Shown: piece after piece, positions 1 through 7,483 of the stretch | Position numbering within the stretch: position 1 is the stretch's first letter | Layout: each line of letters opens with the position of its first letter | Origin: an uncultured Brevinema sp. | GTDB taxonomy: Bacteria; Spirochaetota; Brevinematia; Brevinematales; Brevinemataceae | Assembly: GCA_947040475.1 (NCBI GenBank) | Contig: CAMRBT010000008.1 | Span: forward strand, 1-18,756 | Direction: 5' to 3' | DNA: 18,756 bases | Position numbers and translations under genes: made by a program | Notes under the pieces: generated by a model | What the model saw: the letters and a program-made list of their open reading frames with translations, nothing else | Told to the model about the DNA's origin: nothing | Databases searched by the model: none

Positions 1-5
1 AAAAA

Positions 6-39
6 TAAAAACACCACCCATAATAAGGTGGTGTTTTTT
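6..39. terminator. Bidirectional Rho-independent terminator
   Basis: The arm ACACCACC (11-18) pairs with GGTGGTGT (27-34) around an 8-base loop. The stem is extended by an A-run on the left and a T-run on the right, so a U-tract follows the hairpin on either strand. It lies 17 bases past the stop of the minus-strand BatD-like gene and so should end that transcript. It could also end a plus-strand transcript entering from the left. Confidence 0.85.
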
Positions 40-56
40 GATTTTGATTACTGTTA

Positions 57-1778
57 TTATTTAATTTTTATTTTATCTATGGTGTCCAAAATCGTATAAG
101 ATTCGGATAAATATCCTTTGATTTGTGTTTCTGAAGGAGTACTTGCAAAAGCATGGAAATCTAATTCACTGAGCAATTGTAAAAATCCTTTTTCTATCAA
201 AAATTCGATATTGTTATTTTTAAGATAATCAATAATTTCTTGAGGAGATGAGGAGTTACTAAGACTAAATTTATCAGCACAAAAATATAAAATACTTTGT
301 CGAATAAGACGTGCAGCTTCTTTGTATTGATTTTTTTGTATTGCTTGCTCTCCAGTAGTCATGATCTTTTGAAGACGTTTTCGAGCACCACTAGCACGAG
401 CATAATGGATATTTGTCGAAAGTTTTTGATCTTCTAGAGATTTGAAAAAAGCTCCTAACATCATCAATAAACCTAAAATAATAGATCCTATAATATATAG
501 AAGACCTGAACTATAAGAAAATAATTCTGATGTTTTTGGTAAGGAAGTTAATTTTTCTGTATTTGTATTATCTAAAGATGAGTTGTTAAGCACTTGCAAA
601 CTGAGTGCTTCTGTTTGAGCACTTTGTGGATTTCCATTAGTGTCAGCATAATTAAGAGTGATAGAGGGTATGGTATACTCGCCTTCTTGCTTTGGAATTA
701 TGGTATAAGTAAACACTTTTTTCATGTAAATATTATTTGAGTCATTGGAATCTTTAATTCCTAACTCTAGAGTGCTAGTAGGGGTAGAAATAAATAAATT
801 TGTTAAAGATAAATTTTTAAAGGGATCTACAAAGAAATCTACATTTCCATCACCTTCAATAGACAAGGTTAAGCTTTGCTCTTCTGCCGTATTCATTTGA
901 TTCTTAGAAAGATGGGTAGAAAGAGTTAAATAATCGCCTATATAAGTGAGATTTTTGGTGATGGGGATAGATTCTATTTCAACAGGTTCTCCTACAATAC
1001 CAAGACTCTGAAAACCATTCCTGACCTGAAAAGCAGGTGGATAAAAGTTTAGCACTCCTGTTTCTAAAGGAAAAACAATGTATTTTGTAAGGAGTTTACC
1101 ATATAATACACCAGTATCAAATTGTCTAGTAATAATTTCAGTTTGTTCGGGAATAGTAATAGAATGGACTAGCCCCCCATCGAATCTTGGTGGATAGGCT
1201 TGTTGTGGTAATTGTATGTTTTTTAGAAAATCGGGATCATCAGAAAAAAGATAAAGATCAGCTATAAATCCTGTGTTTTGAGGGAGTCTATCTCTTGTAA
1301 CATCTACTTGTAAAAACGCTTCTGTGGGGCCTTCATAGAACATACCAAAAGGATTTCCTTTGTTACGGGAGTTTGGCACTTGCAATCTATCTGTTTCTTC
1401 TACTATAATAGAAGAAGAAGGACTATAAATAGTATTACCACGTTTCGTCTTAATGATAAAAGTGGGGATAGCAATTTTACCTGTTGTGATAGGAACAAAT
1501 TGATAAATATAGGAAGTAATATTTCTCACTTGACGAGAGCCATTGATAAAGTTTACCTCATGCTTGGTCATCACGCCTTTGTAGGCTATAGTAAACTTGC
1601 TAGAGTTTGTGGAGGGTATAGGTATTTCTGCTAAAGATTCATTGATAACGTCAATTTGAATTTCTGCAAATTCATTAGTGCCTATTGCTGGAGGGTCTAT
1701 ATTTACTTTAATAATAGGATCTGCAGAAAAAAGAATGCTTTGAAAAAAGACGATAGAGATCAAAATAATATAGTACAT
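57..1778 (-). CDS. batD: BatD-like (oxygen tolerance family) membrane protein
   Basis: A 573-residue envelope protein. Residues 1-19 form a signal peptide ending F-S-A. A long beta-rich extracytoplasmic part with N-terminal Ig-like character follows (about 20-420). One transmembrane helix lies near 424-445, then a basic stretch (ARKRLQK) and a cytoplasmic, TPR-like helical tail. This order is the BatD architecture: BatD proteins of aerotolerance (bat) operons are thought to work with von Willebrand-domain BatA/BatB proteins and a MoxR ATPase, but their molecular role is not settled. The start is supported by AGGAGA six bases upstream on the minus strand. The gene stands alone here, with its own likely promoter and a terminator after it, whereas bat genes are usually clustered. 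The family call rests on architecture and overall sequence feel; exact function is unknown. Confidence 0.72.
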   Translation of the reverse strand: MYYIILISIVFFQSILFSADPIIKVNIDPPAIGTNEFAEIQIDVINESLAEIPIPSTNSSKFTIAYKGVMTKHEVNFINGSRQVRNITSYIYQFVPITTGKIAIPTFIIKTKRGNTIYSPSSSIIVEETDRLQVPNSRNKGNPFGMFYEGPTEAFLQVDVTRDRLPQNTGFIADLYLFSDDPDFLKNIQLPQQAYPPRFDGGLVHSITIPEQTEIITRQFDTGVLYGKLLTKYIVFPLETGVLNFYPPAFQVRNGFQSLGIVGEPVEIESIPITKNLTYIGDYLTLSTHLSKNQMNTAEEQSLTLSIEGDGNVDFFVDPFKNLSLTNLFISTPTSTLELGIKDSNDSNNIYMKKVFTYTIIPKQEGEYTIPSITLNYADTNGNPQSAQTEALSLQVLNNSSLDNTNTEKLTSLPKTSELFSYSSGLLYIIGSIILGLLMMLGAFFKSLEDQKLSTNIHYARASGARKRLQKIMTTGEQAIQKNQYKEAARLIRQSILYFCADKFSLSNSSSPQEIIDYLKNNNIEFLIEKGFLQLLSELDFHAFASTPSETQIKGYLSESYTILDTIDKIKIK

Positions 1779-1803
1779 GGTGTTCTCCTAGGTTATTTAG
1801 AAA

Positions 1804-1832
1804 TTGAAAAAGATATCATAGTATCTTATAAA
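1804..1832 (+). promoter_or_regulatory. Likely sigma70 promoter for ald
   Basis: TTGAAA (1804-1809) and TATAAA (1827-1832) are separated by exactly 17 bases, pointing towards ald. Transcription would begin near 1839, leaving a leader of about 160 bases. A second TATAAT (1911-1916) has no matching -35 box. The promoter overlaps a minus-strand promoter. Confidence 0.5.
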
Positions 1833-1861
1833 ATCGTATTTTTTGCAACTATTCGCAAAAA
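1810..1861. repeat. Two inverted repeats in the divergent promoter region
   Basis: AAGATA/TATCTT (1810-1827, 6-base spacer) sits between the -35 and -10 of the ald promoter. TTTTTGC/GCAAAAA (1840-1861, 8-base spacer) covers the -35 of the BatD promoter and the start region of the ald transcript. Both are placed where a repressor could act, but AT-rich DNA makes short palindromes by chance. Confidence 0.35.
1820..1848 (-). promoter_or_regulatory. Likely promoter for the BatD-like gene
   Basis: Read on the minus strand, TTGCAA (1848-1843) lies 17 bases before GATACT (1825-1820). The transcript would start near 1813 and have a leader of about 35 bases ahead of the AGGAGA ribosome site. It is interleaved with the plus-strand promoter at 1804-1832. 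Confidence 0.4.
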
Positions 1862-1997
1862 CATGATGAGCTTATATTCATATTTCTATAGCCTCAATAA
1901 TAATATATTATATAATTAAAATAAAGAAAATTTAATGGACTTAAATAAATATTTATGCAATAATATAACAGACAAAAAATATTTCAGGAGATTGACT

Positions 1998-3104
1998 ATG
2001 ATTATAGGATGCCCAAAAGAAATTAAAACTCACGAATATCGTGTTGGCCTTACTCCATCGAATGTGCTAGCATATGTTGCAAAAGGACATGCCGTATATA
2101 TAGAATCAAATGCTGGAGAAGGTGTTGGTTTTATGGATGCTGATTATAAAGCAGCAGGTGCTACAATCACAGACAAAAAAACGCTTTTTGAAAAATCAGA
2201 AATGATTATCAAAGTCAAAGAACCAATCGCTGAAGAATATAGTTGTTTTCGTGATAATACTATTCTCTATACTTATTTACATTTAGCTGCAGATAAGTCT
2301 CTTACAGAAATGCTGTTGAACAAAAAAATTCGTTCTATCGCTTATGAAACAATCTCCGAAAATGGACAATTACCTTGTCTTGCTCCTATGAGTGCTATTG
2401 CTGGTCGTCTTTCTATTCAAGAAGGAGCTAAGTATATAGAAAAAACTTATGGGGGAATGGGTATTCTTCTTGGTGGAGTTCCTGGAACTCCCAAAGCGAA
2501 TGTTGTTATTATAGGTGGTGGTGTTGTCGGTATTAACGCTGCTCAAATAGCTATTGGTATGGGAGCAGATGTAACAATGCTAGATCGTAAAAGTGAAAGA
2601 CTTGCCTATATTGATCAAATTTTTAATATGCGTATTAAAACATTACAAAGTAATAGAGGAACTATAGAAAGTCTTCTTCCTGTTGCTGATGTAATCATTG
2701 GAGCAGTACTTGTTCCAGGGGCAAAAGCTCCAAAATTAATTACTAAGAGTGACTTGTCCTTGATGAAAAAAGGATCTGTTTTAGTAGACGTGGCAATAGA
2801 TCAAGGCGGATGTTTTGAAACTTCTAAAGCGACTACTCATAGTGATCCTATTTATATTGTTGATGGTGTGGTTCATTACTGTGTAGCGAATATGCCGGGA
2901 GCTGTAGCTCGCACTTCAACACTTGCCTTAACTGATTCTACCCTGACTTACGGTTTACAAATTGCAGAACTAGGCGTAGAAGAAGCTTGTCGTAAAAATA
3001 ATGCTATCTTAGAAGGGCTTAATACTTATAATGGACATTGTACCTATAAAGGGGTTGCAGACGCTCTGGATATAGACTATACACCAGCATCAAAAGCACT
3101 ATAA
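1998..3104 (+). CDS. ald: Alanine dehydrogenase (NAD-dependent)
   Basis: Catalyses L-alanine + NAD+ + water to pyruvate + ammonia + NADH, in the cytoplasm. The 368 residues match the usual length of about 370. Expected active-site residues are present: Arg15 (Y-R-V-G-L-T-P), Lys74 (K-V-K-E-P), His95 (Y-L-H-L) and Asp268 (DVAIDQGG). The Rossmann motif GGGVVG is at 173-178, with Asp196 at the end of the next strand as expected for NAD preference. The frame is open from an ATG at 1935, but the start at 1998 is chosen because AGGAG lies seven bases before it and because known Ald proteins begin M-x-I-G-x-P-K-E. It is followed after 18 bases by an aminotransferase, apparently in one operon. Confident assignment. 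Confidence 0.95.
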   Translation: MIIGCPKEIKTHEYRVGLTPSNVLAYVAKGHAVYIESNAGEGVGFMDADYKAAGATITDKKTLFEKSEMIIKVKEPIAEEYSCFRDNTILYTYLHLAADKSLTEMLLNKKIRSIAYETISENGQLPCLAPMSAIAGRLSIQEGAKYIEKTYGGMGILLGGVPGTPKANVVIIGGGVVGINAAQIAIGMGADVTMLDRKSERLAYIDQIFNMRIKTLQSNRGTIESLLPVADVIIGAVLVPGAKAPKLITKSDLSLMKKGSVLVDVAIDQGGCFETSKATTHSDPIYIVDGVVHYCVANMPGAVARTSTLALTDSTLTYGLQIAELGVEEACRKNNAILEGLNTYNGHCTYKGVADALDIDYTPASKAL

Positions 3105-3122
3105 AAATTAAGAAGGTTTTAT

Positions 3123-4325
3123 ATGAAACTATCAAAACGTATTAACAATTTAAAAACATCACCTGTACGAAAATTATTACCCTTTGCAGACATAGCTAAA
3201 AAAAAAGGTGTAGAGATTATTTACTTAAATATTGGACAACCAGATGTAGCAACACCACCAATTTTTTATGATGCTATTGTAGAGTACACTAAAACAGAAA
3301 AAACACTTTCTTATGCACACTCTGCGGGATTAATGGAATTAAGAGAAGAGATTGTCAGTTATTTTGCAGATCATAAAATTGATTATACGGTAGAAGATGT
3401 GATGATAGTCAATGGAGGCAGTGAAGCTTTTTTATTTATTTTAACTGCTTTATTCGATGAAGGAGAAGAGATTCTCGTCCCTGAACCATTTTATGCTAAT
3501 TATCAAAGCTTTTTTTCTACTCTTAATATTGGAGTTCGTGCCATTCCTACAAAAGCTGAAGAGGGTTTTCACCTTCCTTCTTTTGAAGAGATGGAAAAAT
3601 GTATGACTCCAAAAGTTAAAGCTATTATGTTTTCTAGTCCGAGTAATCCTACTGGGACTGTTTATACAAAAGAAGAAACAGAACGTATCATTGCTCTAGC
3701 CGAAAAATACGATATTACGATTATTTCAGATGAAGTGTATAGAGAATTTTCTTATGGAGATACTAGGGCTGTGAGTCTTGGAGAATATCCAGAAGTTGCT
3801 CAGCGTGTGGTGATTATTGATTCTATTTCAAAGCGTTTTTCTGCTTGTGGTGCTAGAATAGGTTGTGTTGTCAGTAAAAACGAAGAATTAATGTGTGCTA
3901 TTTATAGACAATGTCAAGCTCGTTTAGCAGCTCCAACCCTAGAGATGGTAGGAGCAACAGCTTTGTATACTTTACCTAGTGATTTTTTTACTCCTATTCG
4001 TGAAGAATATGCTCTCAGAAGAGATACTCTTTTTGAAGAATTAGACAAAATCGAAGGAACATTCTCCCGAAAACCAGAAGGTGCTTTTTATTGTTTAGTA
4101 GGACTTCCTGTAGACAATGCTGAAGATTTTGCTTCTTGGTTATTGAGTGATTTCTCTGTTAATGGAGAAACTATCATGGTTGCTCCTGCTGAAGGCTTTT
4201 ATGCTACTCCAGGATCTGGAGCTAATGAAATTCGTATTTGTTATGCTTTAGAAAGAGATGTCCTAGTTCGTGCTATGCATATTTTGGATGAAGGGCTTAA
4301 AGCTTATAAAAAACTTAAAAAATAA
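3123..4325 (+). CDS. Class I/II PLP-dependent aminotransferase (aspartate aminotransferase-like)
   Basis: A 400-residue fold-type I aminotransferase. Landmarks: GQPDVATPP (38-46) near the substrate site, NGGSEA (97-102) at the phosphate-binding loop, NPTGT (175-179), SDEVYREF (202-209) with the Asp that pairs with the pyridine nitrogen, and SISKRFSACGARIG (234-247) with the Schiff-base Lys237. Arg371 in NEIRICYA is expected to bind the substrate alpha-carboxylate. AGAAGG six bases before the ATG fixes the start. It is cotranscribed with ald, so a role in amino-group exchange that feeds or drains alanine is plausible (inference). Substrate specificity (aspartate, alanine, tyrosine or other) cannot be read from sequence alone. 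The gene is closed by a strong terminator. Confidence 0.9.
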   Translation: MKLSKRINNLKTSPVRKLLPFADIAKKKGVEIIYLNIGQPDVATPPIFYDAIVEYTKTEKTLSYAHSAGLMELREEIVSYFADHKIDYTVEDVMIVNGGSEAFLFILTALFDEGEEILVPEPFYANYQSFFSTLNIGVRAIPTKAEEGFHLPSFEEMEKCMTPKVKAIMFSSPSNPTGTVYTKEETERIIALAEKYDITIISDEVYREFSYGDTRAVSLGEYPEVAQRVVIIDSISKRFSACGARIGCVVSKNEELMCAIYRQCQARLAAPTLEMVGATALYTLPSDFFTPIREEYALRRDTLFEELDKIEGTFSRKPEGAFYCLVGLPVDNAEDFASWLLSDFSVNGETIMVAPAEGFYATPGSGANEIRICYALERDVLVRAMHILDEGLKAYKKLKK

Positions 4326-4338
4326 ATAAATGTCTTTA

Positions 4339-4369
4339 CAAAAACACTCTCTTAATGAGGGTGTTTTTG
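4339..4369 (+). terminator. Rho-independent terminator after ald-aminotransferase
   Basis: CAAAAACACTCTC pairs with GAGGGTGTTTTTG around a 5-base loop, with one G-U pair. It is a 13-bp stem whose distal arm carries the T-run. It begins 13 bases after the aminotransferase stop. Confidence 0.85.
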
Positions 4370-4422
4370 TTTGTAAAATAAGTATGCTAAAACGAATCCT
4401 ATATTGACAATTTGTACTTATA

Positions 4423-4451
4423 TTGATATTTTCACAATTTATTGCTATAAT
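4423..4451 (+). promoter_or_regulatory. Strong extended -10 promoter for the lipoprotein operon
   Basis: TTGATA (4423-4428), a 17-base spacer, and a perfect TATAAT (4446-4451) preceded by TG at 4443-4444. The predicted start near 4458 gives a leader of about 30 bases before the proposed ATT start at 4489. This geometry argues that translation begins upstream of the GTG at 4528. Confidence 0.7.
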
Positions 4452-4477
4452 ATAATAATCAACTTCTTGTAAATAAT

Positions 4478-4491
4478 AGAGGTATCATATT
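4478..4491 (+). promoter_or_regulatory. Ribosome binding site and proposed ATT start
   Basis: AGAGG (4478-4482) is followed six bases later by ATT (4489-4491), which is in frame with the lipoprotein. No comparable Shine-Dalgarno sequence precedes the GTG at 4528 or the ATG at 4540. Initiation at ATT is rare but known (infC of E. coli). Confidence 0.55.
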
Positions 4492-6774
4492 AGATATTTT
4501 CATATCTCGATTTTTCTCTTCTTAAATGTGTTCTTTTTAATGTCTTGTGGACGATTGCAGTATGATAATACTTTGGCATATCCTTTAGTTACTGTTTCTA
4601 CTTCGCCATCACCAGCCTTTGAAGATGTGCGAAATTTGGTGCAGTTGGATGATCTTATTTATTCAGCCGCAGGATCTGGCGGCTTATTAGTCTATAGAAT
4701 TGTTGATGATGTGATGTCTCCTGTATTATCTCTTTCACTAACCAATCTATATTCAGAAGACTTAGAGCAAGTCTATATTCGTACGGTAGAAATCCTTAAA
4801 ACAGAATCTGCAACGAATCTAATTTTTGCTTATGATACTTTATCTGGCGGGGGGATAGGAGTCGCAGAGCTCACTCTCACTTCTACTACACCTTTAGGTT
4901 CTCTACAAGTAGAACCGGGAATAAGAATTAAAAATACAGTGACTACTTTCAATCCTCAAGGCATATTCAATATTCTCGCTGCTAGTGAAAATATAGGCGT
5001 AGTGTCTTACGATATTTCTTTTATTTCTAATAGTTATTTTGAATTATCAAAAATCGCCTCTTTAGTAGATTTTATTTCTACAACAGATGTGGAAGGACCT
5101 GTACAGAATTTTTTATCATTAGATGCACCGAATGTACGTAATATTACTAATATAGGTCAGATCACCAATATGGAAAATCTCGTGCAACTAGCCTTAGACA
5201 ATCCAACATTATTTGCTACGATGGTCGAGGATATTCCTTTTATCACAAAAGAACAAAAAGATCAAATACAACAAATACTATCCATTACGAATCAACCTGT
5301 CGTATCAAACATTCTTGACATTGCTACTGGCTTGGTGGGGAAAGATGCGATCAATCAATTAATTGCAAATCCTCAGTCTTTTAACAGTTTGTTAAATAGT
5401 AGTGTGTTAGCAGGGGTTGTTCCTGAATTTTTAGAAAAATCGGGAGAAAGTTTAGATGGTAATGCTCTCCAATCCTTACAATCAAATATTACCCCTGGAA
5501 TGATAGAGCAAGCTCAAAACATGCTTAATAACACTTCTAATGCGGATGGGCTTTCTTTAGAAAATGAAGAAGTGCAAAATTTATTATCTCTTTCTGGATT
5601 GCAACAAAGAGTAGAAAATAATAATAATCCCAATGTGTTAGTGGATGAGCTTGGGGGGATTCAAATTCCTGAACAAACACAAGAAACAGAAACATTATTT
5701 GAAGAATTTCAATTGTCGAACATCAATCTCGCCGAAGATATTGATACAAAATTAGTTCATGATACCAATTTTAATCCTTTTATAAATAGACCAGAGATTG
5801 GCGATGCTCGTTTAGAAATCGAAAAAACAGTGGATGCTTTAGGAAGAAAGTTTTTTGTTGAAGAAAATATAGAATTAAAAAATAGATTGTTAGAATTAAG
5901 TAGTGAAGAAATTCAAAATTTATTTTCTGTAGTTTTTGAACAAGTTAGCTCTTCTATTGATTTGATTCCTCTTTTTGAAAATTCAGGAATCAATATTGGC
6001 GAATTGTATCAATTGTGGCAACAAGGGGATTATTATTCTATTATTAATGGTTTAGATCCTTCTATTATAGCAGAATTACTAAGAAGATTGCCTAGATATC
6101 AAATTACTACATCGGTAACCATAAAACAAACTAATGTTGTGTTACCATCTATTAGAAATATGGAATCAGATTCTGAAACTCTTTACATTGCAGCGGGGTC
6201 TGAAGGTCTATATATTGTTGATAAAATCTCAGGAGAAATAATTTCTTCACTAAAAAAACCTTTTTCTGAAGTGACGATGATAGTTCCTTATGAGAGAAAG
6301 GGCAAAAAATATTATGTTGTTACTGATAAATTAGATGGTTTAATTGTCTATGAAAGAAAAAATAACAGAAAAATTGGAGAACAAATATCTCGAATATCCT
6401 TGGTGGGAGAATCGTTTTCTGTGTTCCCTTATGAAGATGTCTTTTGGGTTGCCGATGGATCTAACGGGGTAGTCGCTGTACGCTTTAATAGGGATAGAAG
6501 TTTGACCATTGAGGCTGAGGTATATAAAAAATCAGGGATAGCCTATCATATAGGAGTAGGACGACGAAGGGAAGTTTTAGCTTCTTATGGTGCTGATGGT
6601 TTAATGCGTTTAAGAATAACGAATGTACCTCCAGAAGGTTTGTCTACTACTGCTGCAACAAGCACTCTTGCCCGAGAAGTTAAAGTCGAAGAAAAAGAAG
6701 ATATTATTGATAGACTATTGGTATGGAGTCAAGATTCTGAGCTTGCTCAATTTATTAAAAGGATGTTTTTATAA
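4489..6774 (+). CDS. Lipoprotein with a beta-propeller-like fold split by a long helical insert
   Basis: An unrecognised exported lipoprotein of 761 residues if read from ATT at 4489 (748 from GTG at 4528). From ATT the N-terminus has Arg2, a hydrophobic core and an L-M-S-C lipobox with Cys20; from GTG the signal would be only six residues. Propeller-like blades (AAGSGGLLVY near 60; AAGSEGLYIVD near 570; DKLDGLIVY near 615; DGSNGVVAV near 657; GADGLMRLRI near 705) resemble LVIVD-type repeats. Between about 200 and 545 lies a segment rich in Asn, Gln, Leu and Glu, predicted helical and unlike the blades. It ends in an acidic helix (EEKEDIIDRL). The stop overlaps the next start by one base. A scaffold or sensor role in the envelope is possible, but no function can be assigned. 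Confidence 0.75.
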   Translation: MRYFHISIFLFLNVFFLMSCGRLQYDNTLAYPLVTVSTSPSPAFEDVRNLVQLDDLIYSAAGSGGLLVYRIVDDVMSPVLSLSLTNLYSEDLEQVYIRTVEILKTESATNLIFAYDTLSGGGIGVAELTLTSTTPLGSLQVEPGIRIKNTVTTFNPQGIFNILAASENIGVVSYDISFISNSYFELSKIASLVDFISTTDVEGPVQNFLSLDAPNVRNITNIGQITNMENLVQLALDNPTLFATMVEDIPFITKEQKDQIQQILSITNQPVVSNILDIATGLVGKDAINQLIANPQSFNSLLNSSVLAGVVPEFLEKSGESLDGNALQSLQSNITPGMIEQAQNMLNNTSNADGLSLENEEVQNLLSLSGLQQRVENNNNPNVLVDELGGIQIPEQTQETETLFEEFQLSNINLAEDIDTKLVHDTNFNPFINRPEIGDARLEIEKTVDALGRKFFVEENIELKNRLLELSSEEIQNLFSVVFEQVSSSIDLIPLFENSGINIGELYQLWQQGDYYSIINGLDPSIIAELLRRLPRYQITTSVTIKQTNVVLPSIRNMESDSETLYIAAGSEGLYIVDKISGEIISSLKKPFSEVTMIVPYERKGKKYYVVTDKLDGLIVYERKNNRKIGEQISRISLVGESFSVFPYEDVFWVADGSNGVVAVRFNRDRSLTIEAEVYKKSGIAYHIGVGRRREVLASYGADGLMRLRITNVPPEGLSTTAATSTLAREVKVEEKEDIIDRLLVWSQDSELAQFIKRMFL

Positions 6775-7391
6775 TGGTAAGATTAATTATTTTATTACTG
6801 ATAACAACGATGATAAATGCTTCAGAAGATAAAACAGAAAAAGATAGAGAGCTATTCAATCAACTTAGAGAAAGACATACAGGTCTTGTAGCGGCTAAAG
6901 CTTTTACTGCTGAGATGGATAAAAAAAGTGCAGCCTATTTGTTAAAAGGCAAAATCAAAGGCGTTTATGTCGTACAAGTAGATTATGATACGAGCAAAGG
7001 GATAGATTTAATAGTAAGAGATACAGAACCCTTTTATGAAAATGTATTATATTCTTATGTTACTTATATTAATACGATGATGCTCCCTTTATTATCACAT
7101 TCAGGGTATACGAGATTACAGAAAAAATTTGTTATTAAACAAATAGAAGTAAAAACTTTTCAGGTCACTCTTAATAAGGGTGATATGCCTATCAAATATA
7201 TTTTTGTAGAAGGGGAATTAGGATTGATCGATAAGATTCAATATTTTGAACAAGAAAAAAAGATATTTGCATTAAATATTAAATGGGAAAAAATAGAGGG
7301 ATATTACGTGCCTACCCTTATGAAAGGCGTGTCTTACGAAAAAACGAGACAGGCTTTAAGCTTTGAAATTAAAAATATTCAATTAAAATAA
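6774..7391 (+). CDS. Small secreted protein, possibly LolA-like; function unknown
   Basis: A 205-residue protein with a signal peptide (MVRLIILLLITTMINA, cut before SED). The mature part of about 190 residues is rich in alternating beta-strand patterns (KGKIKGVYVVQVDYD; IKYIFVEGELGLIDKIQYF; FALNIKWEKIEGYYVP). The spacing of these strands recalls periplasmic LolA/outer-membrane lipoprotein carrier-type sheets, but I see no diagnostic motif, so this is only a suggestion. The ATG overlaps the stop of the preceding lipoprotein (TAATG), with AGGA 10 bases upstream, so translation is probably coupled. The two proteins are likely to act in the same envelope process (inference). No terminator is visible between it and rpsA. 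Confidence 0.7.
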   Translation: MVRLIILLLITTMINASEDKTEKDRELFNQLRERHTGLVAAKAFTAEMDKKSAAYLLKGKIKGVYVVQVDYDTSKGIDLIVRDTEPFYENVLYSYVTYINTMMLPLLSHSGYTRLQKKFVIKQIEVKTFQVTLNKGDMPIKYIFVEGELGLIDKIQYFEQEKKIFALNIKWEKIEGYYVPTLMKGVSYEKTRQALSFEIKNIQLK

Positions 7392-7411
7392 GATGTTTTT
7401 TGTCAATTTAC

Positions 7412-7440
7412 TTGCTATTTTGGTGAAAATTTGAGATAAT
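7412..7440 (+). promoter_or_regulatory. Extended -10 promoter for rpsA
   Basis: TTGCTA (7412-7417), a 17-base spacer, and GATAAT (7435-7440) with TG at 7432-7433. Transcription would start near 7447. The upstream in-frame ATG at 7439 lies inside the -10 box and therefore cannot be used from this promoter. Confidence 0.55.
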
Positions 7441-7483
7441 GATAAAAATAACTAGATTATTAAAAATAACATTGGAGTTACAG

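Noticed and set aside
1380..1919. Plus-strand open frames across the 5' end of the BatD gene
   Set aside because: They are antisense or intergenic, without ribosome sites or protein-like composition; BatD and the promoter region explain the sequence.
1935..1997. An upstream in-frame ATG that would extend alanine dehydrogenase by 21 residues
   Set aside because: The added residues do not look like the family, there is no ribosome site before 1935, and AGGAG precedes the ATG at 1998.
4404..4432. TTGACA at 4404-4409 as the -35 box of the lipoprotein operon
   Set aside because: No good -10 box lies 16-18 bases downstream; the TTGATA/TATAAT pair at 4423-4451 fits far better.
7439..7483. A longer start for ribosomal protein S1
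   Set aside because: The ATG at 7439 lies inside the predicted -10 box and has no Shine-Dalgarno; GGAG supports 7484.
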